A stretch of 64,000 nt of DNA. It comes from a bacterium (GTDB taxonomy: Bacteria > Bacillota > Clostridia > Lachnospirales > Lachnospiraceae). Positions 15,296 through 23,238 of this stretch are shown here, piece by piece; the stretch's first letter is position 1; every line of letters begins with the position of its first letter. The notes under the pieces are model-generated. The model ran no database searches. It had not been told where the DNA came from and saw only the letters and a list, made by a program, of their open reading frames with translations. Position numbers and translations under genes: made by a program. Location of the stretch: the NCBI GenBank assembly GCA_030524675.1, contig JAUNGE010000007.1:33649-97648 (forward strand), written 5' to 3'.

Positions 15296-17083
15296 TTACT
15301 TTTTGTAAATAGCGCCAAATCTGCACTTCTCCATACAAGCACCGCACTTGATACACTTCTCCTGGTCGATGATATGCGGATTCTTTACGCTGCCGATGAT
15401 AGCGCCGTTCGGACAGTTGCGGGCACAGAGCGTACATCCCTTACACTTGTCTGGGTCGATGCGGTAGGACAGGAGCGCTTTACATACACCTGCAGGACAG
15501 GTTTTGTCTTTGATGTGGGCGATATACTCGTCGCGGAAATAGCGCAGGGTGGACAGAACAGGGTTTGGAGCTGTCTGACCGAGGCCGCAGGCGGAATTTT
15601 CCTTGATATAGTAGCAGAGTTTTTCCAGTTTATCCAAATCTTCCATGGTAGCCTGACCCTTGGTAATCTTTGTGAGGATTTCCAGCATACGCTTTGTACC
15701 GATACGGCACGGAGTACACTTACCGCAGGACTCCTCTACCGTGAATTCCAGGAAGAATTTTGCGATATCTACCATACAGTTGTCTTCATCCATAACGATC
15801 ATACCGCCGGAACCCATCATAGAACCGATGGAAATCAGGTTGTCATAGTCGATTGGGATATCGAAATGGCTGGCTGGGATACATCCGCCGGAAGGACCGC
15901 CGGTCTGCGCTGCCTTGAATTTCTTTCCGTTCGGGATACCGCCGCCGATTTCCTCGATAACGGTGCGCAGAGTTGTACCCATAGGAATCTCCACAAGACC
16001 AGTGTTGTTGATCTTGCCGCCCAGAGCGAATACTTTGGTACCTTTGGACTTCTCCGTACCCATGGAAGCAAACCACTCAGCGCCGTTTAAGATAATCTGA
16101 GGAATGTTTGCGTAGGTCTCAACGTTGTTTAAGATGGTCGGTTTCTGGAACAGACCCTTCTGTGCAGGGAACGGAGGTCTTGGTCTCGGCTCGCCGCGGT
16201 TTCCTTCGATGGAAGTCATCAGTGCGGTTTCCTCACCACAGACGAATGCACCAGCACCGAGGCGCAGGTCAATGTCAAAATCAAAACCCGAACCGAAAAT
16301 ATCTTTTCCTAACAGTTCTGCCTCTCTCGCCTGCGCGATAGCGATTTTCAGACGCTCTACCGCAATCGGGTACTCTGCGCGGACGTAGATATAACCCTGA
16401 TTTGCGCCGATTGCATAACCGGCAATCGCCATTGCTTCCAGAACTGCGTGCGGGTCGCCCTCAAGGATGGAACGGTCCATGAATGCGCCTGGGTCGCCCT
16501 CGTCGGCATTACAGCAGACATATTTCTGGTCAGCTTCGTTCTGCTTTGCCAGTTTCCACTTCAGACCTGTTGGGAAACCGCCGCCGCCGCGGCCTCTCAA
16601 GCCGCTGTCCATAATGGTTTTGATGACGTCATCCGGTGTCATCTCGGTCAGAACCTTTCCGAGTGCAGCGTAACCGCCGGTACCAATATATTCTTCGATC
16701 ACTTCAGGGTTGATGACACCACAGTTTCTAAGAGCGATTCTGTGCTGTTTTTTGTAGAAATCCGTGTCGCTCAGAGCCTTTACACCGGAGGCGGTCACAG
16801 TCTCTTTGTAGAGCAGTCTGGTGACAACACGGCCTTTGAGCAAATGCTCAGAAACGATTTCTGGGATATCCTCCACTTTTACCATGGAGTAAAAGCTGGC
16901 ATCCGGATACACAATCATAATCGGGCCCAGCGCACACAGACCATGACATCCGGTCTGTACAACAGAAACTTCATCGGTAAGGCCCACTCTCTCGAGTTCT
17001 TTCTGTAATGCTTCGATAATCTGCTGGCTTCCAGAGGAAGTACATCCGGTTCCGCCGCAGACTAATACATGTGAACGATACAT
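15296..17083 (-). CDS. hydB: Hydrogenase NADH-binding subunit HydB (NuoF-like)
   Basis: The 595-residue flavoprotein carries electrons between NAD(H) and the Fe-S clusters of HydA. It starts with a thioredoxin-like [2Fe-2S] domain (CGGTGC and TGCHGLC, residues 9-50). The NuoF core follows, with the NADH/FMN glycine-rich segment GRGGGGFPTGLKW near 168-180, an SLBB region, and the ESCGKCTPCRIG cluster site near 460. Two C-terminal [4Fe-4S] ferredoxin motifs complete it (CKGCTLCARNC and CIKCGACMEKC). This domain order is the HndC/HydB signature. The gene lies 15 bases upstream of hydA and 16 bases downstream of the small subunit. Whether it bifurcates cannot be decided from sequence alone. Confidence 0.95.
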   Translation of the reverse strand: MYRSHVLVCGGTGCTSSGSQQIIEALQKELERVGLTDEVSVVQTGCHGLCALGPIMIVYPDASFYSMVKVEDIPEIVSEHLLKGRVVTRLLYKETVTASGVKALSDTDFYKKQHRIALRNCGVINPEVIEEYIGTGGYAALGKVLTEMTPDDVIKTIMDSGLRGRGGGGFPTGLKWKLAKQNEADQKYVCCNADEGDPGAFMDRSILEGDPHAVLEAMAIAGYAIGANQGYIYVRAEYPIAVERLKIAIAQAREAELLGKDIFGSGFDFDIDLRLGAGAFVCGEETALMTSIEGNRGEPRPRPPFPAQKGLFQKPTILNNVETYANIPQIILNGAEWFASMGTEKSKGTKVFALGGKINNTGLVEIPMGTTLRTVIEEIGGGIPNGKKFKAAQTGGPSGGCIPASHFDIPIDYDNLISIGSMMGSGGMIVMDEDNCMVDIAKFFLEFTVEESCGKCTPCRIGTKRMLEILTKITKGQATMEDLDKLEKLCYYIKENSACGLGQTAPNPVLSTLRYFRDEYIAHIKDKTCPAGVCKALLSYRIDPDKCKGCTLCARNCPNGAIIGSVKNPHIIDQEKCIKCGACMEKCRFGAIYKK

Positions 17084-17099
17084 CTGTTATGTCCTCCTC

Positions 17100-17480
17100 T
17101 TATTTAATATCTCCTGCTGCGCTGAGTGTGTATTCTTCCACAACCTGTCCGCGCACCAGATGCTGCTCTACAACAGTGAGAGCTTTCTCAGGATTCATCT
17201 TGATATATGTAATTTTTGGTTTTCCTGGTTCCAAAACTTCTACAATCGGCTCATATTTGCACAGGCCGATGCATCCTGTCTGAGTCACAGATACCTTGTC
17301 GGTGAGATTTCTCTTTTGAACCTCATCTGCAAGCGTATTTAAAACAGGTCTTGCGCCGCTGGCAATTCCGCAGGTAGCCATACCGACGACAACACGAGTG
17401 TGGGTGTGGTCCTCAGCGCGCAGCCCAACCTGTCCCTGCATTTTTGCACGGATTGCTTTTAATTCTTCGAGTGATTTCAT
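17100..17480 (-). CDS. Thioredoxin-like [2Fe-2S] hydrogenase subunit (HndB-like)
   Basis: A start at 17480 (MKSLEELKAIRAKMQ) is preferred because GGAGGT lies just before it; a longer frame reaches 17564 without a ribosome site. The resulting 126 residues have a helical N-terminus and a thioredoxin-like ferredoxin fold. The cluster cysteines fall in GMATCGIASGA and TGCIGLCKYEP. It matches HndB of NADP-reducing hydrogenases, which passes electrons between the NuoE-like and NuoF-like subunits. It sits directly upstream of hydB. Confidence 0.85.
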   Translation of the reverse strand: MKSLEELKAIRAKMQGQVGLRAEDHTHTRVVVGMATCGIASGARPVLNTLADEVQKRNLTDKVSVTQTGCIGLCKYEPIVEVLEPGKPKITYIKMNPEKALTVVEQHLVRGQVVEEYTLSAAGDIK

Positions 17481-17566
17481 GTATAACCTCCTATCTGTAC
17501 CGGCGGGTAGGAAAAACAGTACAATGTCAAAAGCAGAGGGAATCTGTCTTTGGTACCGTGACATTG

Positions 17567-18124
17567 TTATATGGGAACACCGCCGTCCACTTCTGTCTTG
17601 TTTTCTTCCAGATATTCCCTGATATACTGGGAAATCTCAGGAACATCAAACGGTACGCCTCCCAGGATTTCGCGAAACTCGCGTGTGTCCAAGCTGAAGG
17701 AATTTCCGTCATGCTGATATGTATATAGAAAATCTGTATCAGGGTGATACACAATAAGGGAATGAATCGTGGATGTCATGTCGCCTAAGGGCATGCGGTC
17801 GATGCTGGAGAGAACGAATACTGCTGTCACTGTGGTCCCCACTCCCACGGTGGACGTGATGGAAAAGCTCCCGCCCGTAATCTCTGCCGCATACTTAAAA
17901 AATGGAACTCCCAGACCAACTTTGCGGGTTTTTCTTGTGGTGAAAAATGGGTCCGTCACATGAGCAATCTGTTCTTCAGTCATACCACATCCGTCGTCTA
18001 AAATCTGAATCGTCAGGGTATCTTTCGCAGAATCTGCCAGAACACGGATTTCCACAAGAGAAGCGCCAGCTCGCGTGGAGTTCTCTGCAACATCCAGAAC
18101 ATTCAATGAAATTTCAGGCATCAT
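17567..18124 (-). CDS. HATPase (histidine-kinase/GHKL ATPase) domain protein in the hydrogenase operon
   Basis: The start is taken at 18124 (MMPEISLNVLDVAENS), five bases past the NuoE-like stop; 18121 is equally possible. The 185 residues contain an N box (LDVAENSTRAGASLVEI), a G1 box (DDGCGM), a G2 box (GLGVPFFK) and GVGTTVTAVF, a complete GHKL ATP site. No dimerisation or phospho-histidine domain is present, so it resembles an anti-sigma or RsbT-type kinase rather than a full sensor kinase. Such ATPases recur inside HydABC-type operons; the partner and substrate are unknown. About 75 C-terminal residues after the fold are unassigned. Confidence 0.8.
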   Translation of the reverse strand: MMPEISLNVLDVAENSTRAGASLVEIRVLADSAKDTLTIQILDDGCGMTEEQIAHVTDPFFTTRKTRKVGLGVPFFKYAAEITGGSFSITSTVGVGTTVTAVFVLSSIDRMPLGDMTSTIHSLIVYHPDTDFLYTYQHDGNSFSLDTREFREILGGVPFDVPEISQYIREYLEENKTEVDGGVPI

Positions 18125-18128
18125 AGGC

Positions 18129-18623
18129 TTAGTTGTATTTTGCCAGGATACCAGGGATATCGTCTGGAACCAGGCGGCCGTAAACCTCATCGTTAATCAT
18201 CATAACCGGAGCAAGTCCGCATGCGCCGACACAGCGGCAGGAATCCAGAGAAAATTTTCCGTCCGGAGTACATTCTCCATTTGTGATACCGAGGATTTCC
18301 TCAAGTTTTTTGAAAATTTCACCAGAACCTTTTACATAACAGGCAGTACCAAGACAGACAGAAATCTGATAACGTCCTTTTGGCTGCAGTGCGAACTGAG
18401 AGTAAAATGTAGTAACACCATAAATTTTCTCCAACGGAATACCAGTCAAATCTGAAATCATCGTCTGGACTTCAATCGGAAGATAACCATAAATTTCCTG
18501 AGCTTTCTGAAGAATCGGCATCAGGCAGCCCTTGCTGTCCTTCAGCTCGGCGATACACTGACGCAGGGCTGCTTCCTGCTCACTTGTTCCATGAAAAGGA
18601 ACTCCTTGTTTCTTAGACGCCAT
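18129..18623 (-). CDS. hydC: NuoE-like [2Fe-2S] hydrogenase subunit (HydC/HndA)
   Basis: The 164-residue protein is the 24-kDa NuoE-type subunit that accepts or donates electrons near the NADH site. It has a helical N-terminus (QKAQEIYGYLP segment) and a thioredoxin-like domain. The four cluster cysteines fall in CLGTACYVKGS (about residues 90-95) and CRCVGACGLAP (about 130-135). It starts after AAGGAGG and is the first gene of the leftward hydrogenase operon. It is divergent from the signalling operon that starts at 18877. Confidence 0.93.
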   Translation of the reverse strand: MASKKQGVPFHGTSEQEAALRQCIAELKDSKGCLMPILQKAQEIYGYLPIEVQTMISDLTGIPLEKIYGVTTFYSQFALQPKGRYQISVCLGTACYVKGSGEIFKKLEEILGITNGECTPDGKFSLDSCRCVGACGLAPVMMINDEVYGRLVPDDIPGILAKYN

Positions 18624-18819
18624 GAACTAAAACCTCCTTGTATCTGATATAAAAAGTGTGTAATTCAGAATTGTATAGCAGCTGCCATCCGGCTGCCTAG
18701 ACAATGTATACAATATGATAACATGAAATGATAAAAAAATCCATAATATTATATCAAGTTTTTTTAAAAATGCAAGCTGATATTGTTGATTATTAACAGT
18801 TGAAATGATAGACTGATAG

Positions 18820-18858
18820 TAAACGGATATGCCTGCTGGAGCAGGCGCCACTATGCAT
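18820..18858 (+). repeat. TGAC-loop palindromic repeat, copy A (divergent copy)
   Basis: AAACGGATATGCCTGC, a TGGA loop and GCAGGCGCCACTATG match the family found at 45315, 54536 and 55334. It lies between the divergent hydrogenase operons and ends 18 bases before the start of the DRTGG gene, so here it is part of that gene's leader. Confidence 0.7.
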
Positions 18859-18876
18859 GAACAAGGAGGATCTTTT

Positions 18877-19224
18877 ATGACAGTGAGAGATGCACGCGAT
18901 ATTTTAGGGGCAAGGGTGCTCGTGGGAGAGGAGTATCTGGACCAGGAGGTGAGAAGTGCCTGCGGTTCGGACATGATGAGTGATGTTCTGGCATTTTCCA
19001 AAGACCATTCGATTTTGCTGACTGGACTCTGCAATCCGCAGGTAATCCGTACAGCAGAAATGCTGGATATTGTCTGCATTATTTTTGTGAGAGGCAAGAA
19101 GCCGGACGCGACGATTTTAGAGATGGCGAAAGCGCGCGATCTGGTCGTGCTCGAGACGGGGCACAGAATGTTCTCTGCCTGCGGCATGCTCTATAAGGCG
19201 GGGTTAAATGGAGGTGCGATTTAA
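18877..19224 (+). CDS. DRTGG-domain protein, first gene of the hydrogenase signalling operon
   Basis: The start ATG at 18877 follows AAGGAGGA and gives 115 residues (MTVRDARDILGARVL); a longer upstream frame lacks such a site. The protein is one DRTGG-type domain, a small alpha/beta fold often fused to CBS domains or phosphotransacetylase and thought to sense ligands. Conserved features include GSDMMSDVLAF and ILLTGLCNPQVIRTAEM. Its stop overlaps the next start by one base. The paralogue at 20959 lies in the same operon. The ligand is unknown; a role in reporting energy or H2 status is inference. Confidence 0.8.
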   Translation: MTVRDARDILGARVLVGEEYLDQEVRSACGSDMMSDVLAFSKDHSILLTGLCNPQVIRTAEMLDIVCIIFVRGKKPDATILEMAKARDLVVLETGHRMFSACGMLYKAGLNGGAI

Positions 19225-19646
19225 TGGATGAAGTGATGGTGCTGACCTATGACGTTCCGCCGGATGATTTTACCAGAGCAGGCGAGGCGAGCAGCGATGT
19301 GAAGTCAAAACTTAAGATGTTAGGCGCGAGTCCGGCAGCTGTGAGAAAAGTGGCGATTGCCATGTACGAGGGAGAAATCAATATGGTAATCCATGCTCAC
19401 GGTGGAAAAATTACTGTGGAGATTTCACCGCAGAGCATCAAGATGGTGCTCGCCGATGTCGGGCCAGGCATTCCGGATATTGACCTGGCGATGAAGGCAG
19501 GATATTCCACTGCGCCGGACGAGGTGCGCTCTCTGGGGTTTGGCGCAGGTATGGGACTTCCAAATATGAAGAAATATTCGGACGAGATGAAAATAGAGAC
19601 GGAGATTGGCGTCGGTACGACGATTACGATGCTGGTGAATATGTGA
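19224..19646 (+). CDS. RsbT/anti-sigma-type serine kinase-like ATPase
   Basis: The 140-residue protein is a lone GHKL ATPase. It has an N box (AMYEGEINMVIHAHGG), G1 (ADVGPGIPD) and G2 (LGFGAGMGLPNMKK), the arrangement of RsbT/SpoIIAB serine-protein kinases. It likely phosphorylates or sequesters a partner in response to the adjacent sensors. It overlaps the previous stop by one base and is followed closely by the HydS-like gene. No anti-anti-sigma (STAS) substrate is encoded in the window. Confidence 0.85.
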   Translation: MDEVMVLTYDVPPDDFTRAGEASSDVKSKLKMLGASPAAVRKVAIAMYEGEINMVIHAHGGKITVEISPQSIKMVLADVGPGIPDIDLAMKAGYSTAPDEVRSLGFGAGMGLPNMKKYSDEMKIETEIGVGTTITMLVNM

Positions 19647-19673
19647 GTGTGAATGTGTGATTGGAGTGATGAA

Positions 19674-20981
19674 ATGGATAAGTTTTATCATTCTGTGCGG
19701 CTGGATGAGAGTTTGTGCAAGGGGTGCATCAACTGCATCAAGCGATGTCCCACGGGGGCGATTCGTGTCAGGGACAAAAAAGCGCAGATTAATAAAAAGT
19801 TTTGTATTGACTGTGGGGAATGTATCCGCATCTGCCCACACCATGCAAAGCTGGCAACTTATGACAAAATGGACGTGCTAAAAGAATTTTCTTATACAGT
19901 GGCATTGCCCGCGCCGGCACTGTACAGTCAGTTCAACAACCTGGAAGATGTCAATATTGTGCTGGCGGCGCTTTTGAAGATGGGATTTGATGATGTGTAT
20001 GAGGTCAGTGCAGCAGCGGAGCTGGTGAGCGATGCGACGAGAATCTACATTGAGCAGCACAGGAATGACCTGCCTCTCATCAGTACTGCCTGTCCATCGG
20101 TGGTCCGTCTGATTCGCGTGCGTTTCCCGAATCTGATTGACCACCTGCTTCCACTGCGGCCGCCGATCGAGGTGGCCGCGAGCATTGCAGCACAGCGGGC
20201 CATGAAAAAGACGGGGCTTTCGCGGGATAAAATCGGCATTATCTTTATTTCCCCGTGCCCGTCGAAAGTCAGCTATGTAAAAAACCCGCTCTGTGTGGAG
20301 AAGAGCGAGGTGGACCGTGTGCTGGCAATCAAGGATGTGTATCCGAAATTGTTGTCCCACATGAAAGAAGTGGGGAATGATGCGCCGGAGCTGGCCCTTT
20401 CTGGAAAAATCGGTATCAGCTGGGGGCGAAGCGGCGGAGAGGCGAGCGGTCTTCTGACGGACAGCTATCTGGCTGCGGACGGAATTGAGAATGTGATTCG
20501 GGTTCTGGAGGACCTGGAGGACCAAAAGATTGACAACCTGGAATTTATTGAGCTGAATGCGTGCAGCGGCGGGTGCGTCGGCGGTGTTTTGACCGTGGAA
20601 AATCCGTATGTGGCGGAAGTGAAACTGAAACGCCTGCGCAAATATATGCCGGTCGCAAAGAGTCATATCGGTGACAGTATGGACCAGGAGACAAAGAGAC
20701 AGCTTTCCTGGACGAGAGAGCTGGAGTACGAACCAGTGTTCAATCTGGGAGAGACGATGATGGAGAGTTTTTCGCGCCTCAATCAGGTGGAACGGCTCAC
20801 AAAGCGACTGCCTGGGTTAGATTGCGGTTCCTGCGGGGCGCCGACTTGTCGGGCACTGGCGGAGGACATCGTGCGGGGCGAGGCGTCAGAAAAAGACTGT
20901 ATTTACCGCATTAAGGACGATTTGCAGAGATTATTGGAAGAAATGGGGCAGAAGAGGGATGACAGTTCAGGAGTTGATTGA
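19674..20981 (+). CDS. Sensory-type [FeFe]-hydrogenase homologue (HydS-like, no PAS domain)
   Basis: The start at 19674 (MDKFYHSVRLDE) follows GGAG; a start at 19653 is possible. The 435 residues begin with two ferredoxin [4Fe-4S] motifs (CKGCINCIKRC and CIDCGECIRIC), then a hydrogenase-type domain. They end in a CGSCGAPTC-x-C cluster module of the PF04060 type. The H-cluster motifs are altered: L1 is TACPS instead of TSCCPxW, L2 is SPCPSKV instead of MPCxxK, and L3 is NACSGGCVGGV instead of MACxxGCxxGGG. The four ligand cysteines are kept but the proton-relay Cys is Ala, as in known putative H2 sensors. It lies between an RsbT-like kinase and a DRTGG protein. Confidence 0.85.
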   Translation: MDKFYHSVRLDESLCKGCINCIKRCPTGAIRVRDKKAQINKKFCIDCGECIRICPHHAKLATYDKMDVLKEFSYTVALPAPALYSQFNNLEDVNIVLAALLKMGFDDVYEVSAAAELVSDATRIYIEQHRNDLPLISTACPSVVRLIRVRFPNLIDHLLPLRPPIEVAASIAAQRAMKKTGLSRDKIGIIFISPCPSKVSYVKNPLCVEKSEVDRVLAIKDVYPKLLSHMKEVGNDAPELALSGKIGISWGRSGGEASGLLTDSYLAADGIENVIRVLEDLEDQKIDNLEFIELNACSGGCVGGVLTVENPYVAEVKLKRLRKYMPVAKSHIGDSMDQETKRQLSWTRELEYEPVFNLGETMMESFSRLNQVERLTKRLPGLDCGSCGAPTCRALAEDIVRGEASEKDCIYRIKDDLQRLLEEMGQKRDDSSGVD

Positions 20982-21309
20982 CAGCGGAATGTTCGCTGTG
21001 GAGAATGTAGGAGAAGGGACGGACAGAGAAATCACACAGCCGTTTTGCTGCGATTTGCTGAGTGTTGCCATGGGACGTGCGCCAGAGCGCGGCGCCTGGG
21101 TGACGGTGATGGGCAATATGAATACGCTCGCTGTGGCGTCATTGACAGAGACAGCCTGTATCATTCTGGCAGAGGGTGCTGTGCTCGACGAGGTGGCGAA
21201 GAAAAAGGCAAAAGAGCAGGAAATCACGGTTTTGTCCACAGACGAGCCGATTTTTGAGGCGGCTCTGCGGATTTGGCAGAAACAGAAAGAGATGCAGGGA
21301 AATGCCTGA
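20959..21309 (+). CDS. Second DRTGG-domain protein
   Basis: The 116-residue protein overlaps the end of the HydS-like gene by 23 bases, indicating coupled translation. The single DRTGG-like domain contains CCDLLSVAMGRAPERGAWVTVMGN and EITVLSTDEPIFEAAL, parallel to the 18877 protein, but the two are well diverged. In homologous clusters such a pair brackets the sensory hydrogenase. The ligand and partner are unknown. Confidence 0.75.
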   Translation: MTVQELIDSGMFAVENVGEGTDREITQPFCCDLLSVAMGRAPERGAWVTVMGNMNTLAVASLTETACIILAEGAVLDEVAKKKAKEQEITVLSTDEPIFEAALRIWQKQKEMQGNA

Positions 21310-21356
21310 AATAGAGAAATACCTGAAGACAGAGAAAAAGAATCGAGGGGAAGACC

Positions 21357-22085
21357 ATGGTAAATCTGACCTATGATTTACATATTCACTCCTGCCTGTC
21401 GCCATGTGGGGATGACGATATGACGCCGGCAAATATTGCGGGGATGGCTGCCGTGAAGGGGCTGGATGTGATTGCTCTGACAGACCACAATTCTTGCCGA
21501 AACTGTCCTGCTCTCTTGAAAATGGCGGAAGAGTATGGTGTGCTGGCAATTCCAGGAATCGAGGTGACTACGATGGAAGAAATCCATGCAGTCTGTCTCT
21601 TTGCCGAACTGAAAGCGGCGCTGGAGTTTGACGCCTACGTGTACAGCCGTCTGATGCCGTTTCCGAACAATGAGAAAATATTCGGGAAGCAGCAGATTTA
21701 CAATGAATTTGATGAAGTGACAGGGACAATTCCGAATCTTTTGATAAACAGCACGGAAATAACGATTGACGAATTGTGGGATTTGGCGGCAGGATATGGC
21801 GGAGTGATGTTTCCAGCGCATGTCGATAAGAGCGCGAACAGCCTGATTGCAAACCTGGGCATGATACCGCCGGACAGCAAGTTTAAGACAGCAGAGGTGA
21901 AGGATTTAAAGAAGCTGCATGGGCTGAAAAGAGAACATCCCTATCTGGAAAACTGCCGGATTATCAGCAATTCCGACGCACATTATCTGGAACAGATTCA
22001 TGAGCCAGAGCTGGTGATTTCCGTGGAGGAGAAGAGCGCGGCGGCTGTGCTGGCGGCAATCCGCGAGGGAATGGGAGAGCTGTAA
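21357..22085 (+). CDS. PHP-domain phosphoesterase
   Basis: The 242-residue protein is a stand-alone PHP (polymerase and histidinol phosphatase) metal-dependent phosphoesterase. Metal ligands are visible in DLHIHSCLSPCGDD (residues 6-19), ALTDHNS, GIEVTTMEEIHAV and near the C-terminus in SNSDAHY. It is the last gene of the signalling operon, 47 bases after the DRTGG gene, and is followed by a terminator. The substrate could be a nucleotide or sugar phosphate; co-occurrence with the hydrogenase sensors suggests a signalling or repair role, which is inference. Confidence 0.8.
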   Translation: MVNLTYDLHIHSCLSPCGDDDMTPANIAGMAAVKGLDVIALTDHNSCRNCPALLKMAEEYGVLAIPGIEVTTMEEIHAVCLFAELKAALEFDAYVYSRLMPFPNNEKIFGKQQIYNEFDEVTGTIPNLLINSTEITIDELWDLAAGYGGVMFPAHVDKSANSLIANLGMIPPDSKFKTAEVKDLKKLHGLKREHPYLENCRIISNSDAHYLEQIHEPELVISVEEKSAAAVLAAIREGMGEL

Positions 22086-22120
22086 ACGGATATGCAGCAG
22101 AGATATAGATGATGATACAG

Positions 22121-22169
22121 AGGTATATGCTTTGCAGATAAGAAAGGGATGCAGGGCATATACCTTTTT
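22121..22169 (+). terminator. Terminator of the hydrogenase signalling operon
   Basis: AGGTATATGC and GCATATACC form a nine-base-pair stem around about 25 bases and are followed by TTTTT. It lies 36 bases past the PHP stop. Confidence 0.75.
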
Positions 22170-22178
22170 GACGCAAAA

Positions 22179-22207
22179 TTGATAAATATCTGCTGTTGTG
22201 GTATGAT
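22179..22207 (+). promoter_or_regulatory. Promoter of nudC
   Basis: TTGATA and TATGAT are spaced by 17 bases with an extended TGG before the -10 box, 34 bases upstream of the start codon. Confidence 0.65.
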
Positions 22208-22240
22208 AGGGGGAAATACAGCAAAGGAGATAGAAAAAAG

Positions 22241-23107
22241 ATGTTTCAGGATATTGCACCACATTGTTATCACAATGAGTATGTTCCGGCTCCGCCGGAT
22301 GAAGACAGTGTTTTGCTGCTGTATCAAGGCAGGGAAATCTGGATGAAAGAACAGGAAAATGGAGAGATTGTATTTCCTCTGTGGGGGGAGATAAAAGAAG
22401 TTTGTGAAAATGTAGGAAATTCTGCGGCGGATACAGAAATATTTCCTTATACATATGCATTTACTATCGACGCGACAAAGTTTTTTCTGGTACATGCAGA
22501 ACATGTGAAGAAGATACCAGATGCCTTCCAGCCGGTGCCGATTCGTGCGCTGAGAAGGAGAAAGCCGCAGCATTTGGCGTTTGCTGCGGTCACAGGCTGT
22601 CAGCTGTTTAACTGGTATCAGAGCCATCATTTCTGCGGAAGATGCGGCGGTCACATGAGACACGATACAAAGGAGAGAATGTTGTACTGTGAGACATGCC
22701 ATTCGATGGAGTATCCGAAGATTTCTCCGGCTGTGATTGTGGGGGTGACAAAGAAAAATCAGATTCTTCTCACAAAATATGCAGGGAGAGAGTACACAAA
22801 CTATGCGCTGGTTGCCGGATTTGCGGAAATTGGGGAGACCATTGAGGAAACTGTGCGCCGCGAGGTGATGGAGGAAGTGGGGCTGAAGGTACATCATCTG
22901 AAATATTACAAGAGCCAGCCGTGGTCTTTCTCGGACACGCTGCTGTTTGGATTTTACTGTGAGGCGGAGGAGGCCCCAATTCATCTTCAGGAGGACGAAC
23001 TGTCTCTGGCTGAGTGGGTGGACAGGGAAAATGTGCCTGCAGACGGAACGGATATCAGTCTGACACATGAGATGATGTGGATGTTTAAGCAGGGAAAAAA
23101 TCCGTAA
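22241..23107 (+). CDS. nudC: NADH pyrophosphatase / NAD-cap hydrolase
   Basis: A start at 22241 after AAAGGAGA gives 288 residues. A Nudix hydrolase domain carries the box GFAEIGETIEETVRREVMEEVG (given in part, around residues 190-211), preceded by a four-Cys zinc ribbon (CGRCGG and CETC near 135-160). The arrangement zinc ribbon, Nudix box and downstream SQPWSFSDTLLFGF is the NudC signature. It cleaves NADH to NMNH and AMP and can remove NAD caps from RNA. It is a single-gene transcript with its own promoter. Confidence 0.93.
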   Translation: MFQDIAPHCYHNEYVPAPPDEDSVLLLYQGREIWMKEQENGEIVFPLWGEIKEVCENVGNSAADTEIFPYTYAFTIDATKFFLVHAEHVKKIPDAFQPVPIRALRRRKPQHLAFAAVTGCQLFNWYQSHHFCGRCGGHMRHDTKERMLYCETCHSMEYPKISPAVIVGVTKKNQILLTKYAGREYTNYALVAGFAEIGETIEETVRREVMEEVGLKVHHLKYYKSQPWSFSDTLLFGFYCEAEEAPIHLQEDELSLAEWVDRENVPADGTDISLTHEMMWMFKQGKNP

Positions 23108-23114
23108 AAATTGC

Positions 23115-23143
23115 TTGCAATTCCTTTTGTGCTGTGCTACAAT
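23115..23143 (+). promoter_or_regulatory. Promoter of the BCCT transporter gene
   Basis: TTGCAA and TACAAT are separated by 17 bases with an extended TGC before the -10. The roughly 90-base leader is an A-rich run of AAATAAA/AACAAA units before the AGGAGG site. Confidence 0.7.
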
Positions 23144-23238
23144 GTTCAAAAATAAAATAAATTAAATAAAAATGAACAAAATGAACAGAGCAGATAAAAC
23201 AAACAAAAAGTAAAAAACACAGCATAGGAGGTAGCTGC

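Noticed and set aside
21998..23149. 383-codon ORF on the minus strand.
   Set aside because: It overlaps nudC, which has a clear Nudix box and its own promoter.
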